This document shows positions 9,908 through 18,670 of a DNA stretch of 32,786 bases, one piece after another. This stretch comes from Basidiobolus meristosporus CBS 931.73 (lineage: Eukaryota; Basidiobolomycota; Basidiobolomycetes; Basidiobolales; Basidiobolaceae): contig MCFE01000830.1 in NCBI GenBank assembly GCA_002104905.1, positions 1-32,786 of the forward strand, read 5' to 3'. Position numbers and translations under genes: made by a program. Under the pieces are notes generated by a model. The model worked only from the letters and a program-made list of their open reading frames with translations. It was not told the DNA's origin and made no database searches. The first letter of the stretch is position 1. Every line of letters begins with the position of its first letter.

Positions 9908-10019
9908 TGTTACAAGTCCTGATATAAGAGTTGTAAAGGAATATGGAGTTTAGCCAGTGTTGTATTCACTAAAACCTGAACTGATCTTTATTGAGATTCC
10001 AGCAGCTCCTTATATACAT
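9908..10019 (-). repeat. Gypsy-family LTR fragment (R-U5 side)
   Basis: Plus-strand TGTTACAAGTCCTGATATAAG through CAGCTCCTTATATACAT is the reverse complement of the last 110 bp or so of the gypsy LTR at 28707-29075, with the TATATAAGGAGCTG promoter block. Homology stops abruptly at 10019, so the U3 part is missing. It may be the remnant 3' LTR of gypsy copy 1, whose integrase breaks off at 11318. Confidence 0.8.
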
Positions 10020-11317
10020 CTGATAATGGCCCTGACCACTGTGGCTCAAACTTCTTCCAAGTGTTGCTTCTTAGCAATACAATGTTCTGTTGTGTTGAAT
10101 TATGATTAGTTTGGGGCCTGTTCTACAATGTAGAGGCTAATCAACAATATACAACAACTTCCAGTACGGTAATACTGAAATAGTTTATTGGGAGTTTGAT
10201 ATACCAATAGAAGATGTAACTTTCACTAATTTCTTCAATCTTAGGCTCAGGATATACTGTAGGCAGTGTTTATCACTTCTACAGCAGTGTTCTGACCTTC
10301 TGTTGACTAATGGGCTTATTTACTTTTACAGCAACTTTTCCTTGTTTGGAAGTCACTTTCCTTTCTGAGAAAATATTTCCTAATATAGAAATTCTGAACT
10401 CCCCTTTAACCTAAAGGGGTGTGTTGTAGAAGTCACTAAAGGGGTCTTTAGATCTAAAGGGGTGTCTAAAGGAGTGTCTAAAGGGGTGTCTTTAGAGTAA
10501 AGAGGCTTCTTGTAGTAGTCTCTAAAGTGGACTTTACACTAAAGGGGTGCCTAAAGGAGCTTCTTTAGAGTAAAGGAGTTTCTTAAAGGGGTCTCTAAAG
10601 GGGTCTTTAGACTAAAGGGGTGTCTAAAGGGGTGTCTTTAGAGCAAAGGGGTTTCATGTGGTAGTTTCTTGTAGAACTTGGATTGGATTCTTGTAAGCTT
10701 TACAGTCTCTTTATTGATGTAGTACCAATCAAAGTCAGAATACTCAACAGTGAAAGTGATGCAGGGGAAGTTTTATAACCTTTAAACTTGTAATTGTAGT
10801 GTGGAGATTCTGGAAAGAGAGGCTCTCCCTTTATTTTTCAGCTGGGGAAGTCATATATATGAAAATTCTGAAGGATCAGAGTTTCTGGGTGATTGCGCAA
10901 GCAATACACATCATATGAAACTAAAATTTTGCAGTGGCGCAAATTAGATATAGGAGCAGCACCTGTAAAAGTTTCACGTGATTTGATTGGCTGGTTCAAA
11001 AGTTACATGCAATCAAAGTCACCATAGTAATTCTAGCAATAAGGCATAGTATCTATAACAATTGGACTATTTTAGTCATAACTCCTTAAGTACTGCTTCA
11101 AATGAGCTGTAATTTGAAACATGTGTTGGCTACTATGTGTTCTGTATGAAATAATATTCTTGGGTGGATTGCTAGTCAGGGCCTGGAGCATTTGTTCATC
11201 AAAGTTGGAAATTTTTGATCTTTCACTTGTGTGTTACAATAGCAAAAAGCAAAATAAAGAAATGAGAGCAGTATTGGTTTAGAGATATTGTAGTAATGGA
11301 ATACTTTCCATTACCAC
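10020..11317. other. Insert or debris between gypsy copy 1 and LTR fragment
   Basis: This segment separates the truncated integrase end of gypsy copy 1 from its probable LTR remnant. It holds the minisatellite at 10401-10653, an LTR-like AATAAAGAG signal in reverse complement (about 10695-10725) and a short palindrome (GTAATGGAA/TTCCATTAC, 11293-11314). I see no recognisable coding sequence. CpG is sparse but slightly more frequent around 10890-10980. Confidence 0.35.
10401..10653. repeat. Minisatellite, CTAAAGGGGTGT units
   Basis: About 15 degenerate tandem units of 12-17 bp share the core CTAAAGGGGTGT. Variants are GTCTTTAGAG-linked longer units and AAAGGAG or AAAGAGG substitutions. A higher-order pattern is visible in which every second or third unit carries an added CTTTAGA. 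The array opens with the inverted core CCCCTTTA immediately before the first forward unit. The strand is strongly purine-rich with G4 runs. It is non-coding. Confidence 0.85.
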
Positions 11318-12360
11318 AGTTCCCAACTATCAATGCTTCTGGTGCTATAGTCTTACTAGATCTCTGCTTCATTTTTCTGCACTTTGAGATACTTTGGCCT
11401 GTGCCTCTTGACATCTTTGTTTTGGTTGCTGGTGTCTGCTAGGCTAACTAGGTTCTTCCCCTAAGGTGTCTGTAAGCTTTGGTTGTGTGAGATCTCCTGG
11501 AATCCTTGTTTCACATCCATATATTGAGTAAAATGGCAATTTTGGGTGGTAATGTACACTCTAACTCTACAGGCAAAAAGTGCTTAGTCTATATACTCAT
11601 CCCATCCACTGACAGCTCCTTTTGCATACTTGGTCAGCATTTTCCCAACTAATCCATTAAACTGTTCAGTGACTCCATTAGTTCTGGGGTGATATGCTGG
11701 GGTTTTAAAGTGTTTGATATGCTGCATTTCCAGGTAAGCTACTAATGTCTTTGCCATAAAGTCTGCTCATCTATTAGATAAGATCTCCACAGGGCATCCA
11801 AGCTTCATCACAATCTGATGGCAGATGAAACTTGCAACTTCCTGTTCACTGGCTATAGGTACAGCTTTGGTAACTGGCCATTTGGTGACATGGTCAATTG
11901 CTACAAAGATCCAATGGTTGCATTTTCTGGTGGTTGGCAGTCATCCAATAAAGTCAATTCTCCATCTCACCAATGGTCTTACAGGCTCCAAAGGAAAGAG
12001 TTTGGCAATTCTTTGTGGCTGGCCTTGATTGGTTTGGCAGCCAGGGCAGGTTTCCCCTAGCATCTCAATATCTTGTTGCATTCTGGGCCACTGTGCTCTG
12101 GCTTTTACAATGTTATAGGTTCCTTCAATCCCAAGATGTCCATATCCATTGTGCAACTTATGTATTAAATCCAGGCAAGCAACATAAGGGCCATAGGCAA
12201 TAGGGCTTCCATCAACATTTTGGTAGATTGTTTCAACCTGTACTACAAACTTGTTGGCTTCATCCCACATTATCTTCTTAATATCTACATCCACCACATT
12301 AGGAATGGCCTGGTCCTCCAATTACCTTGGAAATAAGCTCAGCCAATCTGATTCATGCAC
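11318..12360 (-). pseudogene. Gypsy copy 1 integrase (3' truncated)
   Basis: The minus strand encodes a Ty3/gypsy integrase. The zinc domain is intact (LHNGYGHLGIEGTY, TCPGCQTNQ; 12150-12000), then WRIDFIG and the core. The second catalytic position reads ILSN instead of ILSD (codon at 11773-11775, TCT AAT), followed by a stop. A YHPRTNGVTEQFNGL block carries the Glu. The C-terminal KMKQRSSKTIAPEALIVGN breaks off at about 11318, where homology to copy 2 ends. Multiple stops lie between. Integrase would insert the element cDNA; this copy cannot. Confidence 0.88.
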
Positions 12361-14180
12361 TAAGTTGAGTTGTGCCACTTGTTCAAGCCTTGACAAGGCA
12401 TCACAACAGTGTTGTTTTTTCCAATGCAGTAGACAATCTCCAAATCAAATTGCCAAATGTATTCACTCCATCTTGTCATTCTGCTGGACAGTACCTTCTG
12501 AATTAACATTTACTTGAGGGAGGCATGATCAGTCTTCACAGTGCAATTGACTCCTTTAATATAACATCTCCATGCCTTCAAGTAGTATAATATAGCAAGC
12601 ATCTTAGCAGTGTGTTAAAGCAAGCATTTCCTTCTCATACTCTGGATAGCTTTGGTCTGCTGAGTACAGTTTCTTGGATTCAAAGGCAGCTGGGTAGCTC
12701 TTTCCCTTGTGTTCTTGGCTCAGCACTCCACCAGTTGCATAGTCTGAAGCATCTGTGCACAGAGTAAACTCTTTTCTGAAGTCAGGGATTCTCAAGCTTG
12801 ATAGTTCAGCAAGTTCATTCTTGAGCATTTCAAAGGCAGTCTCACAGCCTATGTCCCACTTCATAGTGTTGTCTTTCTTGAGAATATCAGTCAAAAGGGC
12901 TGCAGTATTTGCAAAGGACTTGACAAATTGCCAATAATAGGAAACCATTCCAAGGTATGATCTGAGTTATGATATGCTATGTGGCTGCTTCAGATCCTTG
13001 ATGACTTCAACCTTTTTGGGGTCTAAGGTCACTACTGTGCTAGTAACTATGTGTCCCAGGATTCAACATGTACTTTTAGGTACTCACACTTTGCTAGCTT
13101 GCCTTACAGCTTATTGTCTCTTAGCTTCTGCAAGACCTTTTCAATGGGCCCCAAGTGTTCCTCTTCTGTCTTACTGTTATCAATATGTCATCTAGGTAAA
13201 TTACCACAAACTTCTTGAAGTATTTTTAGAAGACTGTTTGCATCAAGGTTATGAATGTTGCAGGGGCATTAGTGAGGCCAAAACTCATGACTAGGTATTG
13301 GCAATGTCTGTTGAAATATTGGACTATTTGGTATCATTCTGCAGCTAAAAATTTACTTAACAATCCTGGACTAGTCTTGGTTGCTGTGGGACTAATTTAC
13401 AGCTCTAACTTTGCCACTTTCTTCAGATCTATGATCTTATGATTATTCCCCTATAGTGAAGATCAAATTAGTACCAATACTAAATACTATGTACTAACTC
13501 TGAAACTGTTACAGAATGCTCCTGAACATTGAGAAACCCTCCTTACTTAGTGTTACTGCTGTATTACTTCTACAAAGGTATAAATACTGAGCTTCTTTAT
13601 TAATAAACAACAGTTAAACTATTATCACTATTTCTTGATAAGTTCCTTTTATCCAAATCACTTCTTAAATTGCAACAATGTCCATATCTAGTCCTGAATA
13701 CTGTCTTAAGGATATTCTCTGATTTCACTCTGGTCTGGTTGCATCCTGACATGTGGTTGATCTTGCTGAATTTAGTGGCTCCATTAAGTAGGTCCAAAAG
13801 CTCATCAATCCTAGGTATGGGGTACTTATATGTCATGGTAACTGAGTTTAGGGCTCTGTAGCAACATGCATCCCGAGTGTCCCATTCTTCTGTTTCACAA
13901 AAGGTACTGGTGCTCCCCAAGGTGACTTGCTGGGTTGGATATATCCTGGCTCCAATAACTGATCTACTTGTCTCTTCATCTCTTCCAACTCCAATGAACT
14001 CATTCTGTAAGGTGTCTTACTCACTGGAGGGCTATCTCCTGTTTTGCTGGCATGATCCACATCTCTGACTGGTGGTAGGCTTACAAGTTCATCTGGAAAT
14101 ACGTCTGAATATTCCTTCAATAGTGTCTGAACCTTCTGGGATGCTGAAGTAGAGGAATCATCCTCTAATATTACCATGAG
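12361..14180 (-). pseudogene. Gypsy copy 1 RT-RNase H (split by solo LTR)
   Basis: The minus strand has the approach to RT (LLKEYSDVFPDELVSLPPV, then SPPVSKTPYRMSSLELEEMK) and the fingers (YRALNSV, YPIPRIDELLDLLNGA). An LTR at 13309-13677 then splits it. RT resumes with [15 protein letters not shown] and the catalytic IYLDDILI (about 13205-13180), which keeps both aspartates. The tether YYWQFVKSF and RNase H (LCTDASDYATGGVLSQ, YPEYEKEMLALTH) follow at 12948-12604, then the GK-N ADALSR-like connection to integrase. Frameshifts occur at several points, including after DACCYRAL. Confidence 0.9.
13309..13677 (+). repeat. Solo LTR, copia family B, with 5-bp TSD
   Basis: The LTR is 369 bp, TGTTGAAATATTGG...TTAAATTGCAACA. 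It is flanked by exact ATGTC duplications at 13304-13308 and 13678-13682. It aligns end to end with the copia B 3' LTR at 18307-18670. It carries the TATA box GGTATAAATACTGAG and a TTAATAAAC poly(A) signal. It interrupts the gypsy copy 1 RT between RYGH and YLVMSFG, so it is younger than that gypsy copy. Confidence 0.95.
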
Positions 14181-14695
14181 GAACATCTGGGTGTCTTTTC
14201 AAAATGCTCTACAGAACTGTGTCTTACTAAGTTCACCTGTTTCACACACACTGGAATTGACCTAGTTGAATCAAGTCTGGCAGGTGATAGTTCATAGGTC
14301 TTATTGTCCTTCTGGATATGAGTAGCATGGGTTTCTGGTTGATTGATGAATTACAACAAAATAGACAGGTTTTTCCAAGTGCAAGGTCAAGCTTGCAGTT
14401 CCCAAAAATATAGGCCTGTAGGTCTTCTTCATAGTCAATGATCTTCATTCCTACTGGCTGCACATTACAGTTGATTATGTAAGAGTTCCCATCAGCTGAA
14501 TTGACTGAAGTGGATTTAGTGGGTTCTGAGTTGGCTCCAGCGTTCAAAGCAAATTGCTATGAAATGTACTCATGCAATGCTCCTGAGCCAGTTATGATCT
14601 TGAGTGGTACTCCATTGATTACTCCATTTAAGTATAATAGCTTTCCTGAGTTTGAGGCCATATGGGATAAGTGTTCTTCTGTCATATGGAAGGTG
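14181..14695 (-). pseudogene. Gypsy copy 1 protease region (5' truncated)
   Basis: The minus strand aligns with copy 2 through TFHMTEEHLSHMASNSGKLL, protease, FGNCKLDLALGKTCLFCC and the linker to RT. The protease active site reads ITGSGA where copy 2 has MIDSGA, so the catalytic Asp is lost. Homology to copy 2 stops at 14695, within the gag-protease linker. The next base begins the viral-type helicase fragment. No gag is attached. Frame is kept for about 100 codons. Confidence 0.85.
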
Positions 14696-14696
14696 T

Positions 14697-15148
14697 TTTG
14701 TTTTTCCCGATGGATCTTATGGTCGAGAAATTAATTCTAGCAAATACTATAGAACTAAACAAAAGAAAATTATAATTTCTCTGGACAATGTTTCTAAAAA
14801 AATTACATATCAAAAATATTTTTTGCGAGAAGAGTTCCAAAAATATCTTTGCGGAGATTTGTTGCGAATGTCTTCATGTAAATATCACAGTTTTCTTGAA
14901 CACATTAATCTTAATAAACAATATCCTGCGTTTGTATTCGTCGATGAAGTTCGGGGCTCAGGTTTGATGATATTAAGTCTCATCCTAGAACAACATGGTT
15001 ACGAATTATATCTGGGTGAAAGTTTAGATACTATCGACCCCGGAAAACGGTACACGTTTTGCGTTGGTAGCACAGATATCTCTCCCAACAACAAAAATCG
15101 TCTTGAAGGATTTAATTCTCCAAAAAACAAAAATGGTGAGTATGTTCA
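14697..15148 (+). pseudogene. Fragment of NCLDV-type D6/D11-like superfamily II helicase
   Basis: One uninterrupted frame of about 150 codons. It opens FVFPDGSYGRE. A middle section (REEFQKYLCGDLLRMSSCKYHSFLEHI) leads to PAFVFVDEVRGSGLMILSLI and EQHGYELYL. It ends FNSPKNKNGEYVQ. This order matches the stretch between helicase motifs III and V of the transcription-linked D6/D11-like helicases of nucleocytoplasmic large DNA viruses. The family normally has FVY(S) where this has FVFV, and an IIGS...EG motif V that is cut off here. No ATG, Walker A or DExH box is included, so it is an internal piece of a much larger protein. It lies between truncated gypsy and copia sequences and has about 16 CpGs, against about 1-3 per kb nearby. 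The assignment is by recognition of motifs, not by search. Confidence 0.75.
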
Positions 15149-15149
15149 A

Positions 15150-15921
15150 ACCACTTTTATATGGTGACATGCACAAAACTATATATATGGAGCAATCAGA
15201 AGGCTTTACCAGCCCAATAGGCCTCACAATGTGTGCAGACTTAGGAAATTGTTATATGGACACAAACAGGCACCTAGAGCATGGTATAAAAAGATTGACA
15301 CATGTCAATAGGAGATTTGGCTCAATTGTAGCATTGCAGTATGCAAAATATATAGAACAGCTCAAACAGGTGTCATTATACTTCTTTATGTGGTCAGCCA
15401 CATAATAGCAACAAGTAACCAGGATGTACTTGAACAGACAAAGCCAGATTTGCTTGGCAAGTTTAAGATGAAAGTTTGGAGAAAATAAAACTATTTTCTT
15501 GGAATTGAAACAAAGTTGTCATACCTGCACAGAGAATTGTGCTAAATCTAAGTACATTGAGGACACTTGTAGTTGCTACATAATTGAACAATGCTAGCCT
15601 TCAGCTACCACTATGGACAATATCCGCAAATTCAGCAAATCACACCCAGTTTTAGGAGAAAATGGCCCAAAGTTGTACTAAAACTTTCCCTATCAATCCA
15701 TGGTAAGTAGCTTAGTGTACTTGATGGTGTCTTCTTGTCCAGTTGAACAAACTTACAGATATCTACCAGGTACCACTAATATGATACTGGAATACTCTGG
15801 AGCTGCTAATAGGCAGAAATATTCTTGTCCAGATGAACAAGCTTACAGATATCTAGCAGGTACCATTAATATGATACTGGAATACTCTGGAGCTGCTAAT
15901 AGGCAAAAATGTAATAGTTAT
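15150..15921 (+). pseudogene. copia reverse transcriptase fragment
   Basis: The plus strand starts abruptly in the copia RT motif LYGDMHKTIYMEQSEGF, equivalent to FLNGDLxExIYMEQPEGF. It continues through a decayed GLKQAPRxWY block, then ILLYVVSHIIATSNQDVLEQ in which the YVDD box has become YVVS. Further on come FLGIETKLSYLHREL and KYIEDT, then YQSMVSSLVYLMV and AYRYLAGTINMILEYSGAA of the RT-RNase H connection. At least three stops or frameshifts occur. The fragment contains a 90-bp tandem duplication and runs into a partial copia B LTR at about 15924. It may be RT from a copia B copy, since the adjoining copia B element lacks RT. Confidence 0.8.
15732..15910 (+). repeat. 90-bp in-frame tandem duplication
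   Basis: Unit 1 (15732-15821) and unit 2 (15822-15910) repeat with a period of exactly 90 bp and about 93% identity, from TTCTTGTCCAG to TAGGCAGAAAT/TAGGCAAAAAT. This duplicates 30 codons containing YRYLxGTxNMILEYSGAANR. It lies inside dead RT-RNase H sequence. The few differences mean that it is younger than the surrounding decay. Confidence 0.93.
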
Positions 15922-15923
15922 AG

Positions 15924-16020
15924 TGAATGAAAATTTGGATTATTTGGTATCATTCAGTAGCTCAAAGCTTACTCAACAATTTTGGACTACTTTTAATCAT
16001 TGTAGGACTAACTTGCATTC
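15924..16020 (+). repeat. copia B 5' LTR, truncated
   Basis: GATTATTTGGTATCATTCAGTAGC through TAGGACTAACTTGCATTCCTAAC matches the first 95 bp or so of the copia B LTRs at 13309 and 18307. The promoter and U5 are missing, and gag-like sequence follows directly. This points to a deletion that removed most of the LTR and the PBS. Confidence 0.75.
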
Positions 16021-17727
16021 CTAACTAACATATTCCCTGTAAAGGAGAGGTCTGATGGGAAAACTACAGACTTTGAAAATCAAGATGCATATCCAACTTG
16101 AGGGAAGAAAGCTTTGGAATAAAGAAACAGGAAAAGAAGCTGTGCGCAAAGAAACAGCAGGAGTGGATGAGTTTTGAGGGAAGGAGAGAGAGGCCTTTAA
16201 AGATATATGTATCAATGTGTAAGGTTCTTTCATTGGACAAATCCATGCTTCAAATACTGCCAAAGCAGTATGGGAGTTCTTGGAAAAGATCTTTAAAGCA
16301 AAGTCAGTATCAAGCAAGCATTATTTCATACAAAAGCTCATCAGCATGAGGAAAAAGTCAGATGATGACATGCTCCAACATATTACCAGTATAGGACACT
16401 TGCAGAAGAACTTTGCAGTATTAATGCTAGTGTAGATCATGAAGAAAACATACTCTGTCTTCTTTGCAGCCTACCAGATGGGTATGAGCCACTGGTACTT
16501 TTGTTTGAAATCAGAGAAGACAATCTGACTATAGACTATGTCAGAGGTAGACTTCTCCACAAGGAACTCAAATGTAATGATCAAGCACAGAGGTGTGAAG
16601 ACAATGCTTTATTCAGCTCAGAAATGTGTACAGAAAAGAAGGGAAAGCAGCAAAACCAAAGATAACCTGGTTGCTGTAGCTACTGTGAGAAGCCAAGACA
16701 CAGGGCAAGCAAATGCAAGAAGAAACAAGCCAACAAAACTATATAACTACTGATGAACAGTTAGTTGTAAATGTTCAAGAGAGTTCAAATAACCAAAGTA
16801 CTGAACTCTATGTTGACTCTTGAGCATTAGAGCATATATGCAGTATAAATGAATGATGCAGCAACTTAAAGACTGTTCCCATAAGAAAGGCTTATCTGGG
16901 AGACAACTCTGCACTAGAAGCTGCCACCAGTGGGTCATAAAACCAAAAATGAGTGATATATTAAGGGCTACAGTAACAAAACTAACTGGCATACTCTATA
17001 TACCTGGAATAGCTAAGAGCCTATTCTCAGTCAGGAAAGTAACTGATCAGGGGCTAAAGTTTGCTTTATTTAGCTAATTTACTCAATATTCTGTGAAAAT
17101 GTACCAAAATAAACTTTGGGAATCAAAGATCACAATAAATAAGAGCTAGAATGCAAAATCATTGGAGCTGAGTATGTCAAAACTACTAAAAGTGATGAAA
17201 CTAGCTGGATGTGGTGATGTAGGTGGCTGAGACACATTGGGGAGCAGAAAATAAGCCATCTGGTGAAGATTCAGCTTATTTTGGGGCTAGATTACTCAAT
17301 TCCAATTGAATTGAGTGTCTGACAGAGATGCTTATATGGTAAACAAACTAGGCAACATCTAAAGGAGCTCAGAGGGCATCAACATCACTATAGGGTTGGC
17401 TAATGTACACTTGGACATATGTGGCCCAATGAGAACACTGTCTTTCAGAGCCAAGCAATATTTTATGGCTTTCATTGATGGCAAGGCAAGATATACATGG
17501 GTGTATTACCTCAAGACAAAGGATGAGGCTTTAGAGGCATTTAAGCACTTCAAGAGCATGAATAAACACAAACCAAATGTAAACTGAAGATGCTGCTCAA
17601 CATAGTTTGCAAAATTCTGCTCATCTATGGGTATACTTCAATGGACCATTATTCCACATACTCCACAGCAAAATGGAGTAGCAGAATGTGCAAATATAAC
17701 AATAATAGCAATGGCAAGATCATGTTA
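16021..17727 (+). pseudogene. copia B gag-protease-integrase relic
   Basis: Gag of UBN2 type is readable as AVWEFLEKIFKAKSVSSKHYFIQKL (about 16265-16340) and LLCSLPDGYEPLVLLFEIRED (16460-16525), then an SYCEKPRHRASKCK zinc knuckle (16675-16725). The protease LYVDS-ALEH has a stop in place of the active-site Gly. The pre-integrase domain is badly decayed (about 17200-17345). The integrase start reads LANVHLDICGPMRTLSF and FMAFIDGKARYTWVYYLKTKDEA (first Asp kept), and IIPHTPQQNGVAECANITIIAMARS carries the Glu. The stretch with the second Asp is missing. Stops and frameshifts are frequent. Homology ends at 17727, where an LTR fragment intrudes. Confidence 0.8.
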
Positions 17728-17838
17728 CCTCTACAAAGGTCTACATACTGAGATTCTTTACAAATAAACAGCATTTCAACTGTTATCAATATTTCCTGAC
17801 AGTTTCCTTTTATCCAACTCACCTCTTAAATTGCCACA
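17728..17838 (+). repeat. copia B LTR fragment (R-U5) inside element
   Basis: CTCTACAAAGGTCTACATACTGAG to TCTTAAATTGCCACAA matches the last 110 bp or so of the copia B LTR (13560-13677). It sits between the integrase and RNase H homologies, replacing the RT. This suggests deletion or recombination between copies rather than simple insertion, because no TSD is visible. Confidence 0.75.
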
Positions 17839-18297
17839 ATAGTGAGCTAGAATGGGGTAGGGACCTTATTGACAAATGCTCTACCGCTGGGTATGTATTA
17901 CTTAATGCTGGTGCAGCTGTTATTTGGAATTGCAAGAAATAATTAACTGTGGCCCAATCTACAACTGAAGATGAAAATGTTGCCACTTGTCAAGCAACTA
18001 AGGAGGCTATGTGGCTATAGCTACTATCCAAAGACTAAGGTTTTGATTCAGATGAACCAACATGCACTGACAAGAATATTCAAAGTTGTATTTCATTTGC
18101 TAGGAATCCCACTAATCATGCCAGAGCTCAGCATATAAATATGCAACACCACTTTGTTAGGGAAGCTGTAGAAAATAATTAAGTAGAGTTAGTTTGCTGC
18201 CTATCTGAAAAACTGGTGGCAGATGTATTGACAAAACCATTGGTTAGGCAACAACTTGAGACTCCTGGAGAGGAAGTCAGATTAAGGAACTATAGTT
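17839..18297 (+). pseudogene. copia B RNase H relic
   Basis: The plus strand reads AGYVLLNAGAAVIWNCKK with a stop, then TVAQSTTEDENVATCQATKEAMWL, the copia RNase H signature (SxxEAEYxAxxxAxxExxWL). Later come KHIxxQHHFVREAVENN and LVADVLTKPLVRQQLE, the conserved end ADxLTKPL. The domain would degrade element RNA after cDNA synthesis. The frame is broken by at least four stops. It lies just before the polypurine tract and 3' LTR, as in an intact element. Confidence 0.88.
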
Positions 18298-18306
18298 GAG
18301 GGGAAA
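18298..18306 (+). promoter_or_regulatory. copia B polypurine tract
   Basis: GAGGGGAAA lies immediately upstream of the TGTTG start of the 3' LTR and primes plus-strand cDNA synthesis. Position and composition are standard for the family. Confidence 0.8.
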
Positions 18307-18670
18307 TGTTGCAATACTGAGCTATTTGATATCACTCAGCAGCTAACAATTTACTAAGCAATTCTGGATTAGTTTTGAACACTAAAGGACTAGTTTACAG
18401 CCCTGACTTTACCACTTTCTTCAGAGCTACAATGCTATTATTATTCCCTTATGGTCACATCAAATTGGCTCCTTTACCAAACATTGTGTGCCATCCTGTA
18501 ACTGTTAGAGAATGCTGCTGAGTGCTGAGGCTCTCCTTACTTGGTGTTACAGCTGTGCTACTTTGACAGTAATACAAATATTGAGCTCCTTTATGAGTAA
18601 ACAGCAGTTCAGCTATCATCACTATTTCCTGATAAGTTCCTTTTGTCCAAATCAGTTCCTAAGTTGCAAC
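18307..18670 (+). repeat. copia B 3' LTR
   Basis: This LTR is 364 bp, TGTTGCAATACTGAG...CTAAGTTGCAACA. It is homologous end to end to the solo LTR at 13309-13677. It is followed without a matching TSD by gypsy copy 3 RT sequence, so the element and its target have been rearranged. Confidence 0.93.

Noticed and set aside
10401-10653. CRISPR array or telomeric repeat
   Set aside because: There are no unique spacers of constant length. The unit resembles no common telomere repeat exactly, and the setting is a eukaryotic transposon region.
10985-11010. GGTTCAAAAGT as a tRNA B box
   Set aside because: No A box at the right distance and no cloverleaf can be drawn.
14652-14696. Start of the viral-type frame upstream at 14652
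   Set aside because: Those codons are antisense gypsy sequence that happens to be open. Homology to the helicase begins only at about 14697, and no ATG is present.
15134-15143. GGTGAGTATG as a splice donor ending a viral-type exon
   Set aside because: The frame and family motif (NSPKNKNGEYVQ) continue straight through it, so it is coding sequence that happens to look like a donor.
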